From Alnus glutinosa (lineage: Eukaryota > Streptophyta > Magnoliopsida > Fagales > Betulaceae), in the NCBI RefSeq assembly GCF_958979055.1, contig NC_084889.1, positions 15,268,761-15,332,760 of the forward strand: a DNA stretch of 64,000 nt, given 5' to 3'. Positions 36,300-47,449 of the stretch are shown here, piece by piece (position 1 is the first letter of the stretch; each line of letters opens with the position of its first letter). The notes below the pieces were generated by a model that had not been told where the DNA came from, did not search any database, and saw only the letters and a program-made list of their open reading frames with translations. Made by a program: the position numbers and the translations under genes.

Positions 36300-39016
36300 T
36301 AAGGGTGGGCAAAACCTGCCCAAAACCGCAAAAACAACCCTGCCCCCAACCTCGTCTTGAAAATCCTGGTTTTTTGCTTAAAAATCACGGGTACAGGTCA
36401 AATTTTGATAAAATTTTGCTGGGGGGGGGGGGAGGGTTGTGTATTTAGGATTTTTAAAACCCCAGGTACCCACCCCACACCCCCTCGCCCCACACTAAAA
36501 AAGAACGAACTAAAAAAAACCCTAACCCCCCTCTACCCCTCACTTCTTTCTTTCTTCCTCTCACTTTCGTTCCCTACGCCACTTAACCCACGACTCCCCA
36601 AGTCCCTCCTTCGTCTCTCTTCCTAAACCCTAAGACCGTAACCCTGCGCCACACCCCTCTCTCCTCATGTCTCAACCCTCTCTCTTTAGTCTTCAGTGCT
36701 GCACCCCCCTCACTTTGGTCTTCAGCGCCGCAAGCCCGCACGCCTCTTTATTCTTTCTTCTTTTTTTCATTTTCATTAATCAACCATTCAAGGGAGTCCC
36801 TGGTTCTACGCTGCTCAGCCTCACGAGTCACGCATCAAGCCAACGCCATGGTTCCCTCATCAGCCATGAGCAGTCCACCATAGCCTCAGATCCAGAAATC
36901 ACCGAATTTCGTCTTCCAAACGTGCCGTCAACCACCGCTAGACTGCTCATAGCCACCATCACAATTCTGCCCAGCAACCCCAACCGTCGATTCAGAACCC
37001 ACCGCCGATTTAGAACCCATCATATTTTGTGGTTCATCATAGATTCAGAAAAAGAGGTTTCATATTTTTTGTGTTTGTGGTTCATCAAAGGTTTCGTATT
37101 TTCTTCTGCCTTTTTCTTTGTTGGGTTCCGTCATCTGAAAACTCACCCCGCCCCGCCCCGCTTCGCCCAACCCGCCAAATCTGCCCCACCACAACCCGAG
37201 ACACAGTGGCAGAGTCAAGAATCTATCTTAGTAGGGGCAGAATTAAAACAATAAAATATAATGATAAATAATTTTTTTTTTGTTCTTTTTATATACTATA
37301 TTTTTATTATAATACATAAAAGTATGGTAATTACAATTCAAAATATAAATTATAACATAATATATGTATCACAAAAATGTAGTTATCAAACTTCATAAAT
37401 ATATGCCAAATTGATATATCAGTTAACATGTAGGCACTAATACAAAAAATAAAAAATAAAAAATAAAATACAAAATACAAAATACAAAATATAAAGTGTC
37501 TAAAATTGCATCCTACACGCCCTTAGAGAAACATATTCCGATAGCTATTAATCTAACAAATCAACAAACAATGTCTTAATAAAAAGAACAAACAATAACA
37601 AATAACATACATGAGAGTGGCAAAAATTCTACTGAAACTTGTCACTTGGCCAATTGGCCCAATCCCAAAGTATAAAGAAAACCTTATAAAAAAAAAAAAT
37701 GACAATGTTGTTCTTATCAGAATAATAAATAAAAACCTATAATAAAAAATAAGAGTCAATAAAATTATTTATAATCACATTGATGTCAAAAGAATAAATA
37801 AATAAACTGAATTCGAGTATGGAAGTTTGAACAAAAATAAAAGTTACAATTTATTAAGTAATAAAGATGAAAGATCTTTTTTTTTTTTTTTTTGGATGAA
37901 TTAATTCTCTATTAACCACCAAAACAAAGTTACAACCCTTCAGTAAAAACAAAACTAGAACACATCCAAATAGGAACAAAGGCTGCTAAACAGCAGACCA
38001 CACCAACAGAACAAGACTGCTAAACATTGCAGAAAAAAACTATCAACAACTATAAATCATCCTATCTTAATCCAAACAAATACAACTATACATACTTCAA
38101 ATTGCAAATTGCAATGACCGTAAGTAATAAAGAAAAGCAAAACAAAGAAAATTAACTTAATAAAAAAAAGGAAAAAAAAATGTGGTTGTAAGCCTGTGGC
38201 CCACGTTGACAAGTCACATGACTCACATTGCAACAATTAAAAATAAAAATAAAAATTGAAAAGTCAGTTAAGTCAACAAAAAAGAAAAAAAAAAAAATCT
38301 GAAAAGGCAAAGATTTCATCCTTATCTTAAAAAATGCAAATGAAGAAAGAGAACAACTCATTCACTCTCAGCTCCGTACTAGAAAAGAACAAAAAAAAAA
38401 AGAAAGTAGAAGGCTTGCTGCTTACGGTGCGACCGTGTGAGAGATTGCCGAGGAGGAGGAGGCAGAGATGCTGGAGGCCAAGGAAAAAGATTTGTGTTTT
38501 TTTAAAAATTTTGTGTTCTTGGCTTCTGATGGTTGATTTTTCTATGCAGGAGTTCTAAAGTTTCTCCAAGATCGAGAGATAAATGTATTTTTTTTTTTTT
38601 TTTCACAAAATTGTTCCGTTCGACCATTCCTCTTCCTGAGCAAGTGAGCATTTAATGATTGTTGTTGGGTTTTTTTTTTTTTTTTTTATAAAATTTTCTT
38701 TGACGGTCGGTTTTTCCATGTAAATGTAATTTTTTTTTTTTCCTTCTATTATCAGCAGGGGGCGGGTATCAGCATCTGCATTTTTTTTCTACTTTTTAAT
38801 GTATTTTTTTTTTTAATTATTTGTAAAAAAAAAAAAATTCTCAAACATTTTGGGGGTCGCCCCCCCCCCCCCCCCCCCTTTGTCTCCGCCACTGCTAAGA
38901 CACACAAATACAACACATTTTTTCCGGGCCACGAGTAAGGTTCTTGCAACCCGCAGGGTGCGGGTTCAAGGGCAAAAATTGCCAAAATCCGGCCCGCCCC
39001 TACCCTTGCCCACCTA
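36300..39016. mobile_element. hAT-like element, outer, with GGTGGGCAA ends
   Basis: The left end reads TAAGGGTGGGCAAAACC; the right end in reverse complement reads TAGGTGGGCAAGGG. The block-B copy has TAGGGGTGGGCAAAACC. It is interrupted by a second element at 37204. No matching 8 bp duplication is visible at its borders, so the outer limits are less certain. The pyrimidine-rich frame at 36667-37195 has no recognisable domain. Confidence 0.6.
37204..38894. mobile_element. hAT-like element nested in the outer element
   Basis: 1.69 kb with ends CAGTGGCAGAG and, in reverse complement, CAGTGGCGGAGA, the hAT-type CAGTGGCGGA signature. Flanking 8-mers CCGAGACA (37196-37203) and CTAAGACA (38895-38902) agree at six of eight bases. 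Inside are A/T and G/C homopolymers and no transposase, so it is non-autonomous. Confidence 0.75.
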
Positions 39017-39029
39017 TAAATATAGGGAT

Positions 39030-39840
39030 TAAAACCGTTTTTTGCTTCTCTATTCAAATACACTCTACAATAGATTCTCTTTACATTTTTCTATATCATT
39101 AAAATAATTTTATTTTATATTTTTTTTTTAACTTTATTCCATAAACTATTTTTTTATTCTCTCTCCTCTCACAGTTCAATCTCAGCTTCTGTATAGTGAA
39201 CCTTCTTATCCCCAAAACAAGCTTCTTCCTCAACGAGTTCCGGCAACTCGTGGGTCGACCAAAATTTGCAAGCACCTGAAACTTTTTGCTGTTACGTCAT
39301 GATGTTAAATAGATTGGAAATGACGGGTTCTTGTGGAAATTCGAGCCGGGGATGTTGTACCGAAATGGGGTTCTCTTGCTCCAAGCTTTAATAGGGAATT
39401 TGGGAGAGAGATGTGAAGTTCAAGAGAGAAAAAGAGGTATTTTTGGATTTGGAGGAATGAGAACATCCATGGATTTAAGACAGTTGACAGAGAGTGAAAC
39501 GTAAAGAGCATAGCATCGGTGTGTCTTCGATAGAAGAGGTTTTTAATTTAATTTCTCTTTATTTTCGCGCACTATGAGAGGAGAGAGAGAACTGTGAGGG
39601 GAGACAAAAAAAAATTTATTATTATTATAATAAAGCATGAGAATGCTTCAGTGCAACTGTAGCATTTGCACTGAAGCATTCTTAAGGAATAGAAAAATAT
39701 AGAAAAACTGTTGTACGTGAGTTTTTGTGATATTTTTGAAATTTTTTCTAAATTTAAAGAATAAAGGCCGTTATAGAAAAGCTGGTGAATGCTTTTACGT
39801 GTACTTTTCCCTAAAATTAATTTGAGTCAGTCAAACACCT
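39030..39840. repeat. Foldback-type repeat with perfect 17 bp hairpin
   Basis: CTCTCCTCTCACAGTTC near 39162 is mirrored by GAACTGTGAGGGGAGA near 39589. Inside, 39640-39656 and 39666-39682 are a perfect inverted repeat (arm AGAATGCTTCAGTGCAA, 9 nt loop). The opening TTTTTGCTTCTCTATT recurs near 46669, so this is a dispersed family. No gene seen. Confidence 0.6.
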
Positions 39841-40023
39841 TCTAAAGATATGAGACTGTTTAGTTGCAAGTTTTATTTTTTCAATTACTGCTGGGCCTGC
39901 AACTTTTATTCTTAAGAGCAAGAGAAGTAAAATAAAGTAATCACAAACTTATTACATAATTATTTGCAATCCTCACATTGATGAGGGATATTATTCATGT
40001 AATTGACGTGTACGTGATCAATT

Positions 40024-40071
40024 AATAGCCTTGTGTTCACATGTCAAAAAAAAAAAATAGCCTTGTGTTCA
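40024..40071. mobile_element. Poly(A) micro-insertion with 16 bp target duplication
   Basis: The 16-mer AATAGCCTTGTGTTCA occurs at 40024-40039 and again at 40056-40071. Between them is only CATGTC plus a run of A. This is the footprint of a severely truncated, L1-type reverse-transcription insertion. Confidence 0.75.
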
Positions 40072-40626
40072 AGGTGGTGATGATCAAAACCTGAAGAAGA
40101 TGTTCTCTCCTCAAGTTTGCCAGCTGATCTGCCCTCTGCAGACTTATCATGCAAACCATCACCAAACTTCTCGTTCTTCCTAATCACTTCATCAATATGC
40201 ACACCATCCTCAATTGACAATATCACAGCCTGCGATCCATCGGACCCCTCTATGATAGCCTCCTTGACCTTCCTGTGTTCATCGACGTGAAAGATGTTGG
40301 TTTCTTCAATCGTCTTCTTCTTTCTTCTCTTAATGCAACAAAAGACAGCAGCTGCAAGGAATGCAAGGAAGAAAAGACCTCCAAATGAGATGAACACAAT
40401 GACTATTACTGTGGGAATATTGTTATCTGGTGACGGTGAAGGTGGCGGAGGGCGAACATGAGGAGGTGGTGGAGCAAAAGGGTGAGATGGGGGTGGCGGT
40501 GGCGGTGGCGGTGACCATGAGGGAGTGGGCGGCTGAAAAGGGTGGGGAGGTGGTGGTTGGAAAGTGTACGTGGGGTGGTGGAGGGAAGTATGGGAAGTTG
40601 AAGTGATTTGTCTGGGTAGAGGCCAT
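40044..40626 (-). pseudogene. TED6/TED7-like membrane protein, frameshifted
   Basis: Minus strand, single exon. From the ATG at 40626 it reads MASTQTNHFNFPYFPPPP. A run of four C (40572-40575) then puts the Pro-rich stretch one base out of frame; with one base fewer the frame would be open to 40044, about 193 residues. The rest has a Pro-rich extracellular part (PPPPPPPPSHPFAPPPP), a membrane segment (FISFGGLFFLAFLAAAVF), a basic stop-transfer KRRKKK and an acidic tail with IFHVDEHRKVKEAI and VILSIEDGVH, ending LEHKA. This matches tracheary element differentiation-related proteins, which act in secondary wall formation of xylem vessels. It may be a sequencing or assembly error rather than a true pseudogene. 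The last residues come from the poly(A) micro-insertion. Confidence 0.78.
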
Positions 40627-41270
40627 CTTGATGTCGATCAATGCAGATAGTCAGATATATAGTATATATGAAGTTGATAGATTGAGTTGTGGAGAATGGG
40701 GTAGCATTGAGCACCTATTTGGTTTGCTATTTTTGTGATAATCGAGTGACTTGACTCCCATTCCAAGATTTGGATTGGTTTGTTTGCATTGGAAAACACT
40801 TCTCAATTTTTTTTTTCTTTGGCACAAGATACTGAGAATTGATAGGGATTCGGTCAACCTTATAATATCAATGATGACAATATATAGTACGTACGTAGCT
40901 GGATGAAGAAACGAAAAAGACTCTTAAGGAGCATAAATATACGTACGTAAACCCTACCAATTTGGGAGCAGAACCCTACCAAAGAGTACAGATCGACCTT
41001 TTAATGGCCTTAATTAAGATTATTGGAGTAAATTAGTAATATTATCCCTTAATTACTCGTTAACAAAGAAAAACATTTGGTTGTATTATATGTTACAGTC
41101 GATCATCTTGTGAAAATGATGGCGCATTAAACAAGACCTATGAAATAAATTAATCTGATCACCTTCGCATGCACTTCTAGTTATATTTACATATATAGGA
41201 GAATATATAACAAAATCTAAGGAATATTTGCGTAAGCCTTGGCCTTTATAAATTAACCAACAAATGCAAG
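40627..41270. other. Upstream region of the TED-like gene
   Basis: No gene. It contains ACGTACGTA motifs near 40889 and 40942 and AT-rich DNA. Confidence 0.5.
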
Positions 41271-41275
41271 GAAAA

Positions 41276-41276
41276 C

Positions 41277-41321
<45 letters not shown>

Positions 41322-41610
41322 GGAACTGAGAGAGAGTGAGAGACTTACAACCGTAGCGTCGCCGTACCGGAGGTCATTGCCAGACAGTGGGGACGTTCGA
41401 TTAGAGTGAGAAAGAGAAAGAGAGAGAGAGAGAGAGAGTGAGAGAGATAAAGAGATGGAGAAGATGAGTGAAAGTGAGAGGGAGTGGACAGCAGAAGGAT
41501 GTCGTCGGAAGGGAGGCCGGATGGCCGGTGGTGTTGGTCTGGGGTTGGTGGTGCTGTGAGAGAGAGAGTGAGAGAGAGATGTAGAGAGAGAGAGAGAGAG
41601 AGAGAGAGAT
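41276..41610. repeat. Compound (GA)n microsatellite cluster
   Basis: GA runs at 41278-41312, 41407-41440 and 41557-41610 with short GA tracts between. Frames reading poly Leu-Ser on the minus strand are artefacts. Confidence 0.9.
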
Positions 41611-41734
41611 AGCTTCCTCTTGAAGCTATCTAATTTTAAAACAATTTTTTTTTTCTTAATTTTTTCTTTTATTTTTTTTATTTTGGGCAAGTGGCGCGCA
41701 CGGAATCCTCCCATGTAGGCCCACTTGCCCTAAA

Positions 41735-41872
41735 TTCCGCCACGTGGTAGTAGGCCACGTGGATCATTCCACGTGGCGAATTGGCAACGTGCAACAGCCA
41801 TGCACGTTGCCATTGTGCAACGTGGAACAATACACGTGGCAATTGTGCTACGTGTTAGCCAGCCACGTCCCC
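41735..41872. repeat. ACGTG motif cluster, left end of 3.4 kb complex
   Basis: Within 140 bp there are about nine ACGT-core motifs, including four CACGTGG, with AACGTGCA and its partner TGCACGTTGCC forming inverted pairs. Similar density is seen at 44790-45025. Confidence 0.8.
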
Positions 41873-41939
41873 ATATATATATATATATTGTTAAAAATTT
41901 GAATAAATATATACTTTATATATTTTATATTTGCAATAC

Positions 41940-42920
41940 GCAAATGTAAACCTAACCCTAAGTATACTTCATATAGCATTAAACTAACTAGTTTAGTGCT
42001 ATACATAGTAATACTTAAGGTTAGAGTTTAATAAATTTGTTATACTCAAAAAAGAACATAACCCTAATTAAAATTTGTATTTATTTTTACAGGTGAATAT
42101 ATTATATGTCTATTACTCAAACATAAACCATAACTCAACGTATACTATAGATAGCATAATTCTAGGGTTAGTGCATATAAATAGTATATGTACATTAATA
42201 TGTACATATATATTAATTGAAAGTTAATTTGCATATATTTATTAAAGCATATATATAGTACGGATGTAAACCCTAACCCTAAGTATATGTACTATATATA
42301 GCACTAAACTAGGGTTGGAGTTCAATAAATAAAATATACCCAAAAAATTATATATGTTGAAATAAAGTAGTATTAATTTGTTAATGGAAAAAATTTTAAA
42401 ATGTATATATAATACACGAACGTAAGCCCTAACCCTATATACGTACGTATACTATATATAGCACAAATCTAGGGTTAAGATACGTATATAAATGGTATAT
42501 GTACAATATTATGTATATATGCCAATTAATTGGAAGTAAATTTGTATATTATTATTTGTTAAAGTATTTAAATATTACACAAATGTAAACCCTAACCCTA
42601 AGGCTATATACTATGTATACTCTATATAGCACAAATCTAGGGTTAGGGTATATGAATAGTATATGTACATACAATATTATGTATATATCTAGTATTAATT
42701 GGAAGTTAATTATATTGGCATAGTATTAATTGGAAGTTAATATACAAGGACTTATACAAGATTTGACTAAATTTGGAGAGTTGAAATAAAGTAGTATTAA
42801 TTTGTTCAAGTATAAAATATAAAAATGTATATCTAGTCCGTACACAAATGTAAACCCTAACCCTACGTATACTATATATAGCACAAATCTAGGGTTATGG
42901 TATATAAATAATATATGTAC
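41940..42920. repeat. Telomere-motif inverted-pair repeats, left set
   Basis: At 41946, 42264, 42422, 42585 and 42850 an AACCCTAACCCTA-type motif is followed 30-60 bp later by CTAGGGTTAGGG or a variant, with ACTATATATAGCAC between. Spacing is about 160 bp, longer in some places. Confidence 0.8.
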
Positions 42921-42989
42921 AATATTATTTATACATTATTGCATGGAAGTTAATTGGCATATATTTTTAAAGGAATATATATTATACGG

Positions 42990-44090
42990 AGTAAATGTGG
43001 AGAGTTGAAGGAAATTCAACTCGCCCTCCTTCATGGTGTGTTTGAAGATAACTATACAAGGACTTATACGAGATTTGAGTAAATGTGGAGAGTTGAAGGG
43101 AATTCAACTCACCCTCCTTCACGGTGTGTTTGAAGATAAATGCAAAACCACCTATGGTTTGAATTCATTACCGACAGTTGAATACTCTCCCTCTACTCTT
43201 ATAGTTTCTAAGGCTCCCACCTACTAGATAATTGGGATGGATATGTCACATGACCCTCCAGGACAGTCTGACATACCATCAATTGTTGCGGTGGTTAGCT
43301 CAAGGCACTGGCCATTGAAATATAAGTATAGGGCATCTGTTCAGATACAGTCTCCAAGGGTTGAAATGCTAGATTCGTTATTTAAGCGTGTGTCTGAAAC
43401 TGGAGATCGATGAAGAACCTTATTAATTAGGGAGCTTTTGATTAACCTCTATAAGAGTTCAGGCCAGATTAGGAAACACCGGCCGTACTCGGATCATTAT
43501 ATTCAAAGATGGAGTCAGAGAGTCACACTTCAACCAAGTTTTGAACATTGAACTGGATCTATATAATGATAGAGGCATGCAAATTTCTATCTTTGTGCCC
43601 ACACTGGAATGATCGAGACCATGAGGCCAACAAATAACCTCCGTTCGTGAGATGCACTCACAAGCTGAGATTGGTAAGGATGGCCATCAGTATTTTGCAG
43701 CAGCTTATGGTGGGAGCCAGCTGGCGTAGCAAGGAGCCTTACTCAAGTAGGACCAATAGACAGTTAACTTGTGTTAGTTCGGGTTCTAGCTAAAGGACTA
43801 GGCACCTGGCCTGGAGGAACGGCTTACAAGCCGTATGAGAGACAATTCTGATAGTCTCAGTTACAGACCATATATCACAAGGGGAGAAGAAGAGTTCACA
43901 AGGAACATAGAAATAAGGTCACATGTTCGACTTTATGAGCAACATGATCCTGATCTGCCAAGAAGTAATTTTCTAGTAGGTCATGATCATTGTTCTGGGC
44001 GAATGGGATCAATGACATCTGCAGATGATCCTTAAGAACTTGTGGATTCACTTTCTTATAAGTACCAGACAAGCACAACTGCGGTTAATG
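42990..44090 (+). other. Unrecognised gene-like fragment inside the repeat complex
   Basis: Less AT-rich than its flanks. It starts with an 88 bp tandem duplication (units at 42991 and 43079, containing TCAACTC..CCCTCCTTCA). Short plus frames follow, including one from 43220 with SSRHWPLKYKYRAS and one at 43835-44035 with SLSYRPYITRGEEEFTRN, separated by stops. I recognise no family. A decayed transposon or viral-like gene is possible, without evidence for either. Confidence 0.35.
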
Positions 44091-44149
44091 TATATAGTAT
44101 TAATATATTGCAAATTGATATATTTTTTAAAATATATATTTTATATGTG

Positions 44150-44400
44150 TAGTACACAACCCTAACCCTAACCTTACATATATATACAATATATAGCCCT
44201 AAACTAGGGTTAATGCTTTAATAATTAATAGTATATATACATTATGTATATATACTATTAAATAATTATATAGTATTAATTAAAACAAGTATATATTTTT
44301 AATGTATATATATATAGTACACAAATATAAACCCTAGCCATACGTATACATGCATGCTAAATAAATACTAAACTAGGGTTAGGGTTCAAACCATAGAATA
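44150..44400. repeat. Telomere-motif inverted-pair repeats, right set
   Basis: Two more units, at 44158 (CCCTAACCCTAACC, then AAACTAGGGTTAA) and 44329 (AAACCCTAGCC, then AAACTAGGGTTAGGG), like those at 41940-42920. Confidence 0.75.
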
Positions 44401-44664
44401 TACCAAAATATGTACGTAGTATTAATTAAAAGTTGTATTTATTTTTTAAATGATTTATTTCACATGTAAAGTACACATCATTTGGTAACTAACTTTTGGT
44501 AAAAAAATAGATAGTGAGAGGTATATCATTCTGGATATTTTTAATACGTCGAATATATTATTTAAGTAATTATGCATCAATATATAAATGTATTACATAT
44601 TTAATATGCTAGTGATGTGCCCCATGCAATAGGCCGGTCGCCAAAAACGCCATGTGTTGGATTA

Positions 44665-44766
44665 TTTTCTAAAAAAATTAAAAAATTAAAAAATTAAAAA
44701 ATAAATTAAAAAAAATTAAAAAATTAAAATTAAAATTAAAAAATTAAAAAAATTTAAAAAAATTGC
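44665..44766. repeat. (AAAATT)n low-complexity tract
   Basis: Irregular AAAAAATT repeats over about 100 bp next to the right ACGTG cluster. Confidence 0.9.
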
Positions 44767-44789
44767 AAAAATTAGCCATGTGGATAAAA

Positions 44790-45025
44790 GACACGTGACG
44801 ACCTGGCGACGTGGTCAGATTCCACATGGTCACATGGTTTTCTGGCACGTGGCCATGAGGCCACGTGGAATTAGTGCACATGGCCGACTAGCCACGTGGC
44901 TGAATGTGGCCACATGCCCGAATCCCATGTGGCCATGTGGCCATGTGGCCGCAGGGTCAGTTGGCCACGTCGCTGAATGATTCATCGACATGTTCTTCAA
45001 GACCACGTGGCAAATTCACCACGTG
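44790..45025. repeat. CACGTGG/CACATGG cluster, right end of 3.4 kb complex
   Basis: At least 15 CACGTG, CACATG or CATGTGG cores in 235 bp, ending ACCACGTGGCG. The outer pair CACGTGGCAAATTCACCACG in reverse complement resembles the left outer edge (GCCACGTGG..GCCACGTGG). Confidence 0.8.
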
Positions 45026-45049
45026 GCGAAATGAATGAAAAACTTATAG

Positions 45050-47250
45050 GGCCATCTGTGTGCTGGTGTGGATATGTCCATCCATGTCTCAAGTTTCATG
45101 GAGGCATTTAGTAAGGGGATTGGGATTCAACTTGTTTAGTAACCTTTCAAAGAAATAAAAAAAAAAAAAAAAAACCAATTTCCATTCGAACCACCCTTAC
45201 TTGGAGGAAGGACCATAGATTGGCTAGCTAGCTTTCTTATATGGATAAACTCTGTTTCCACTATAAATTACGTAACTTTTTGTTTATCTAAAGCACAATA
45301 AGTAACATCTTACTAGTAAAAAAAAGGATTTTAAGGTTGATGGGTATTAAGTCGAATAGGGATTTAATGGCGTTAATACGAGTGAGTGATAAAAAAAAAA
45401 AAGTAATAAGACTTTGCATTCAAAAACTGTCATTTCGTCTCATTATTGTTTTATTGCTAATTAAGACATATATGTACGTATGTGTTGCATTGTTATGGGT
45501 TATGGAATGCATGTGTACGTGTATGGCTGAAGTTATATTGTTTATTAACTCTTCATATATATGTTTATCTTATTAGTTGCGTTAATGGTTTCCAATTGGA
45601 AATTTCTTTAGCTGACATTATAATCATATGAATATGATATTTTCTTAATAAGATACCTAATGAAATCAGTAACCCTTATATTATTGAAACAGTTGACTCA
45701 CTTATTGCATACTTTATTGTGATAATGTCCACAATCGCATAAATGGATGTCTAGGTATGAAGGAGGAAGATCAAGTCAACCAGGATTCATATGCCGATCC
45801 TGATATCTATGGATGAGGATATATGTTGCCTTCTTATGAAATACTAATATATCTAATTTGTCTTTTGCCATGTATTTACTTTTCCTTACGATGTATTTGT
45901 TTGCTATATTGTGTGTAAACGCTTTATTTGTATTTACTATTGTGCCGGCTGTGGCACTTATGTGTAATTGATGCTATATTTATTCTGTAAGAACACATTT
46001 TTTATATTTATTTAATTGAGGTTTATACAGTAACTCAAAAGTGTTCAGTGAGGGTTAGCTATTTTTTTTAAATATATATATATATTCCGCTGCGATATTT
46101 TATTGTCTCTAATGTAGAAATGTTACATGGTTGATCACATATCATAACTTACGCCTTTTTGTAAAAGCCAATGTGTTACAGTGTCTGAGAGCTTTTCGTC
46201 AACGGAGATGGTTGCAGAGATTTGTGGATTTGGGTGTGCAGGTGTAACGCCCCCAAAATTAAATAATTATATTTACTTAATTTGGAGTGTTACTCGTAGT
46301 GGCATCAAACCAATAGATTGAATCAACCACACTACACTAATTATCAAAGTATACTATAGCGGAAAGCATAATTAATGGATATGAGATTCTAATAATAAGT
46401 CATTAAATAGAATATGCATCAATCATAGATTTAGAGCCTACAAATAGACATTTCTATCACAATAATAGCTAATTAATATTAATCCAACCTAACAATATGA
46501 GCCATTCACTCTGCATCTTCATCCTAGGGAATTTTTCACTCTATCACCTTGCAATCTGCTAATCTAAAAAACACTGAGGTATCTCACGATGGAAGAGAAG
46601 TAACTACATAAGAACGCTAGGAGCAGTTTCCCTTAAACTTTTACTCAATTTAAGGAACTAAATCACTTTTTGCTTCTCTATTTAAATGCACTCTACAATA
46701 GCTCCCTTTATCATTTCACTATACCATTTAAATATTCTTTAAATTAAATGTCAAGAAAAAAAAAAAAAAAAGAGGAAATTGAAATCATTTAAATATTATT
46801 TTTAATAAATGCTAAATGAATAAGAGAGAAGATAATTTTTTTTATATTAAAATAATATAAGGGAACCAAACGTGTTTCAAGCGGATATTCTTTTAATCAT
46901 TTATTTTATTTTATTATTTCAAGGTATTACATGTGGTCGTGAGAACTTGAGGGGTTTGGGGCGGTGGATTTTGAGGGGCAGAGAGGTGAAAAGACATTTG
47001 AGGGGCAGAGATAAAATGCGTCTCTATGTGTGGTTTTGGTTCACTGTAAAGGAGGGAAAAGATGTTTGGCCAAGGAAAAGTAAAAGGTCAAAAACTTAAC
47101 CAAACAACGTTGCCTTATGCTTTTTTGCTAAAAAGCAAAAATGCCTGAAAATCGCGTTTCCAAACAGACCCTATATTTTTCTCAAGTATTTCATCAAACA
47201 TCTTGTCAGCATATAACTATTTTCCCTTACTTTGAACACATATCAACAAA
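45050..47250. other. Intergenic DNA, 45.05-47.25 kb
   Basis: No supported gene. There is a possible LTR start at 46246 (TGTAACGCCCCC) with no partner, and a copy of the TTTTTGCTTCTCTATT repeat near 46669. A run near 47100-47170 resembles MITE ends (CCAAACAGACCC). The 75-codon plus frame at 46872 has no recognisable domain. Confidence 0.5.
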
Positions 47251-47441
47251 CAGTGACAGAATTAAGGGGGGCTGGAGGTGGCCATGGCGCCCCCTCAATT
47301 CTAAAAAAGAAAAAAATAATGTAGGTAAAAGTAAAAATTATAAGGTAAAAAATAAAAATTTAGTCTATTGGCCTCTATCAAAAAAAAAAAAAAAAATTGG
47401 CTCTTGGCCCCTACTCATAAGAGCTTCTAGCTCCATCCCTG
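47251..47441. mobile_element. Small hAT-type MITE with perfect 8 bp TSD
   Basis: 191 bp with ends CAGTGACAGAATT and, in reverse complement, CAGGGATGGAGCT. The 8-mer TCAACAAA occurs on both sides (47243-47250 and 47442-47449). No coding capacity. Confidence 0.9.
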
Positions 47442-47449
47442 TCAACAAA

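Larger units (their letters stand above)
28994..37195. repeat. Segmental duplication block A (paired with 55064-64000)
   Basis: From the unit motif through PhBP copy 4, the complete Gly/His-rich gene, its promoter, a MITE, an LTR-like repeat, a low-complexity A/T block and the start of a hAT-like element. The same order recurs from 55064 to the end of the window. The copies differ by substitutions, a (TA)n expansion and a hAT insertion at 62863. Confidence 0.85.

Noticed and set aside
36667-37254. 195-codon plus frame in the outer hAT-like element
   Set aside because: Pyrimidine-rich, no domain, and its block B counterpart is interrupted by stops and frame changes.
39640-39682. MicroRNA gene
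   Set aside because: The stem is short and perfectly paired inside a transposon-like foldback, without the extended imperfect stem of plant miRNA precursors.
41253-41714. Leu-Ser repeat frame on the minus strand
   Set aside because: A translation of GA microsatellites.
42990-44090. Endogenous pararetrovirus piece
   Set aside because: Considered because of the isolated, decayed frames, but no reverse transcriptase, movement or coat motif is readable, so no viral call is made.
41940-44400. Interstitial telomere sequence
   Set aside because: Only two or three telomere repeats occur at a time, always in inverted pairs within a larger unit. A chromosome-end relic would be a long run in one orientation.
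46246-46400. LTR start TGTAACGCCCCC
   Set aside because: No matching right end, second copy, PBS or PPT in the window.
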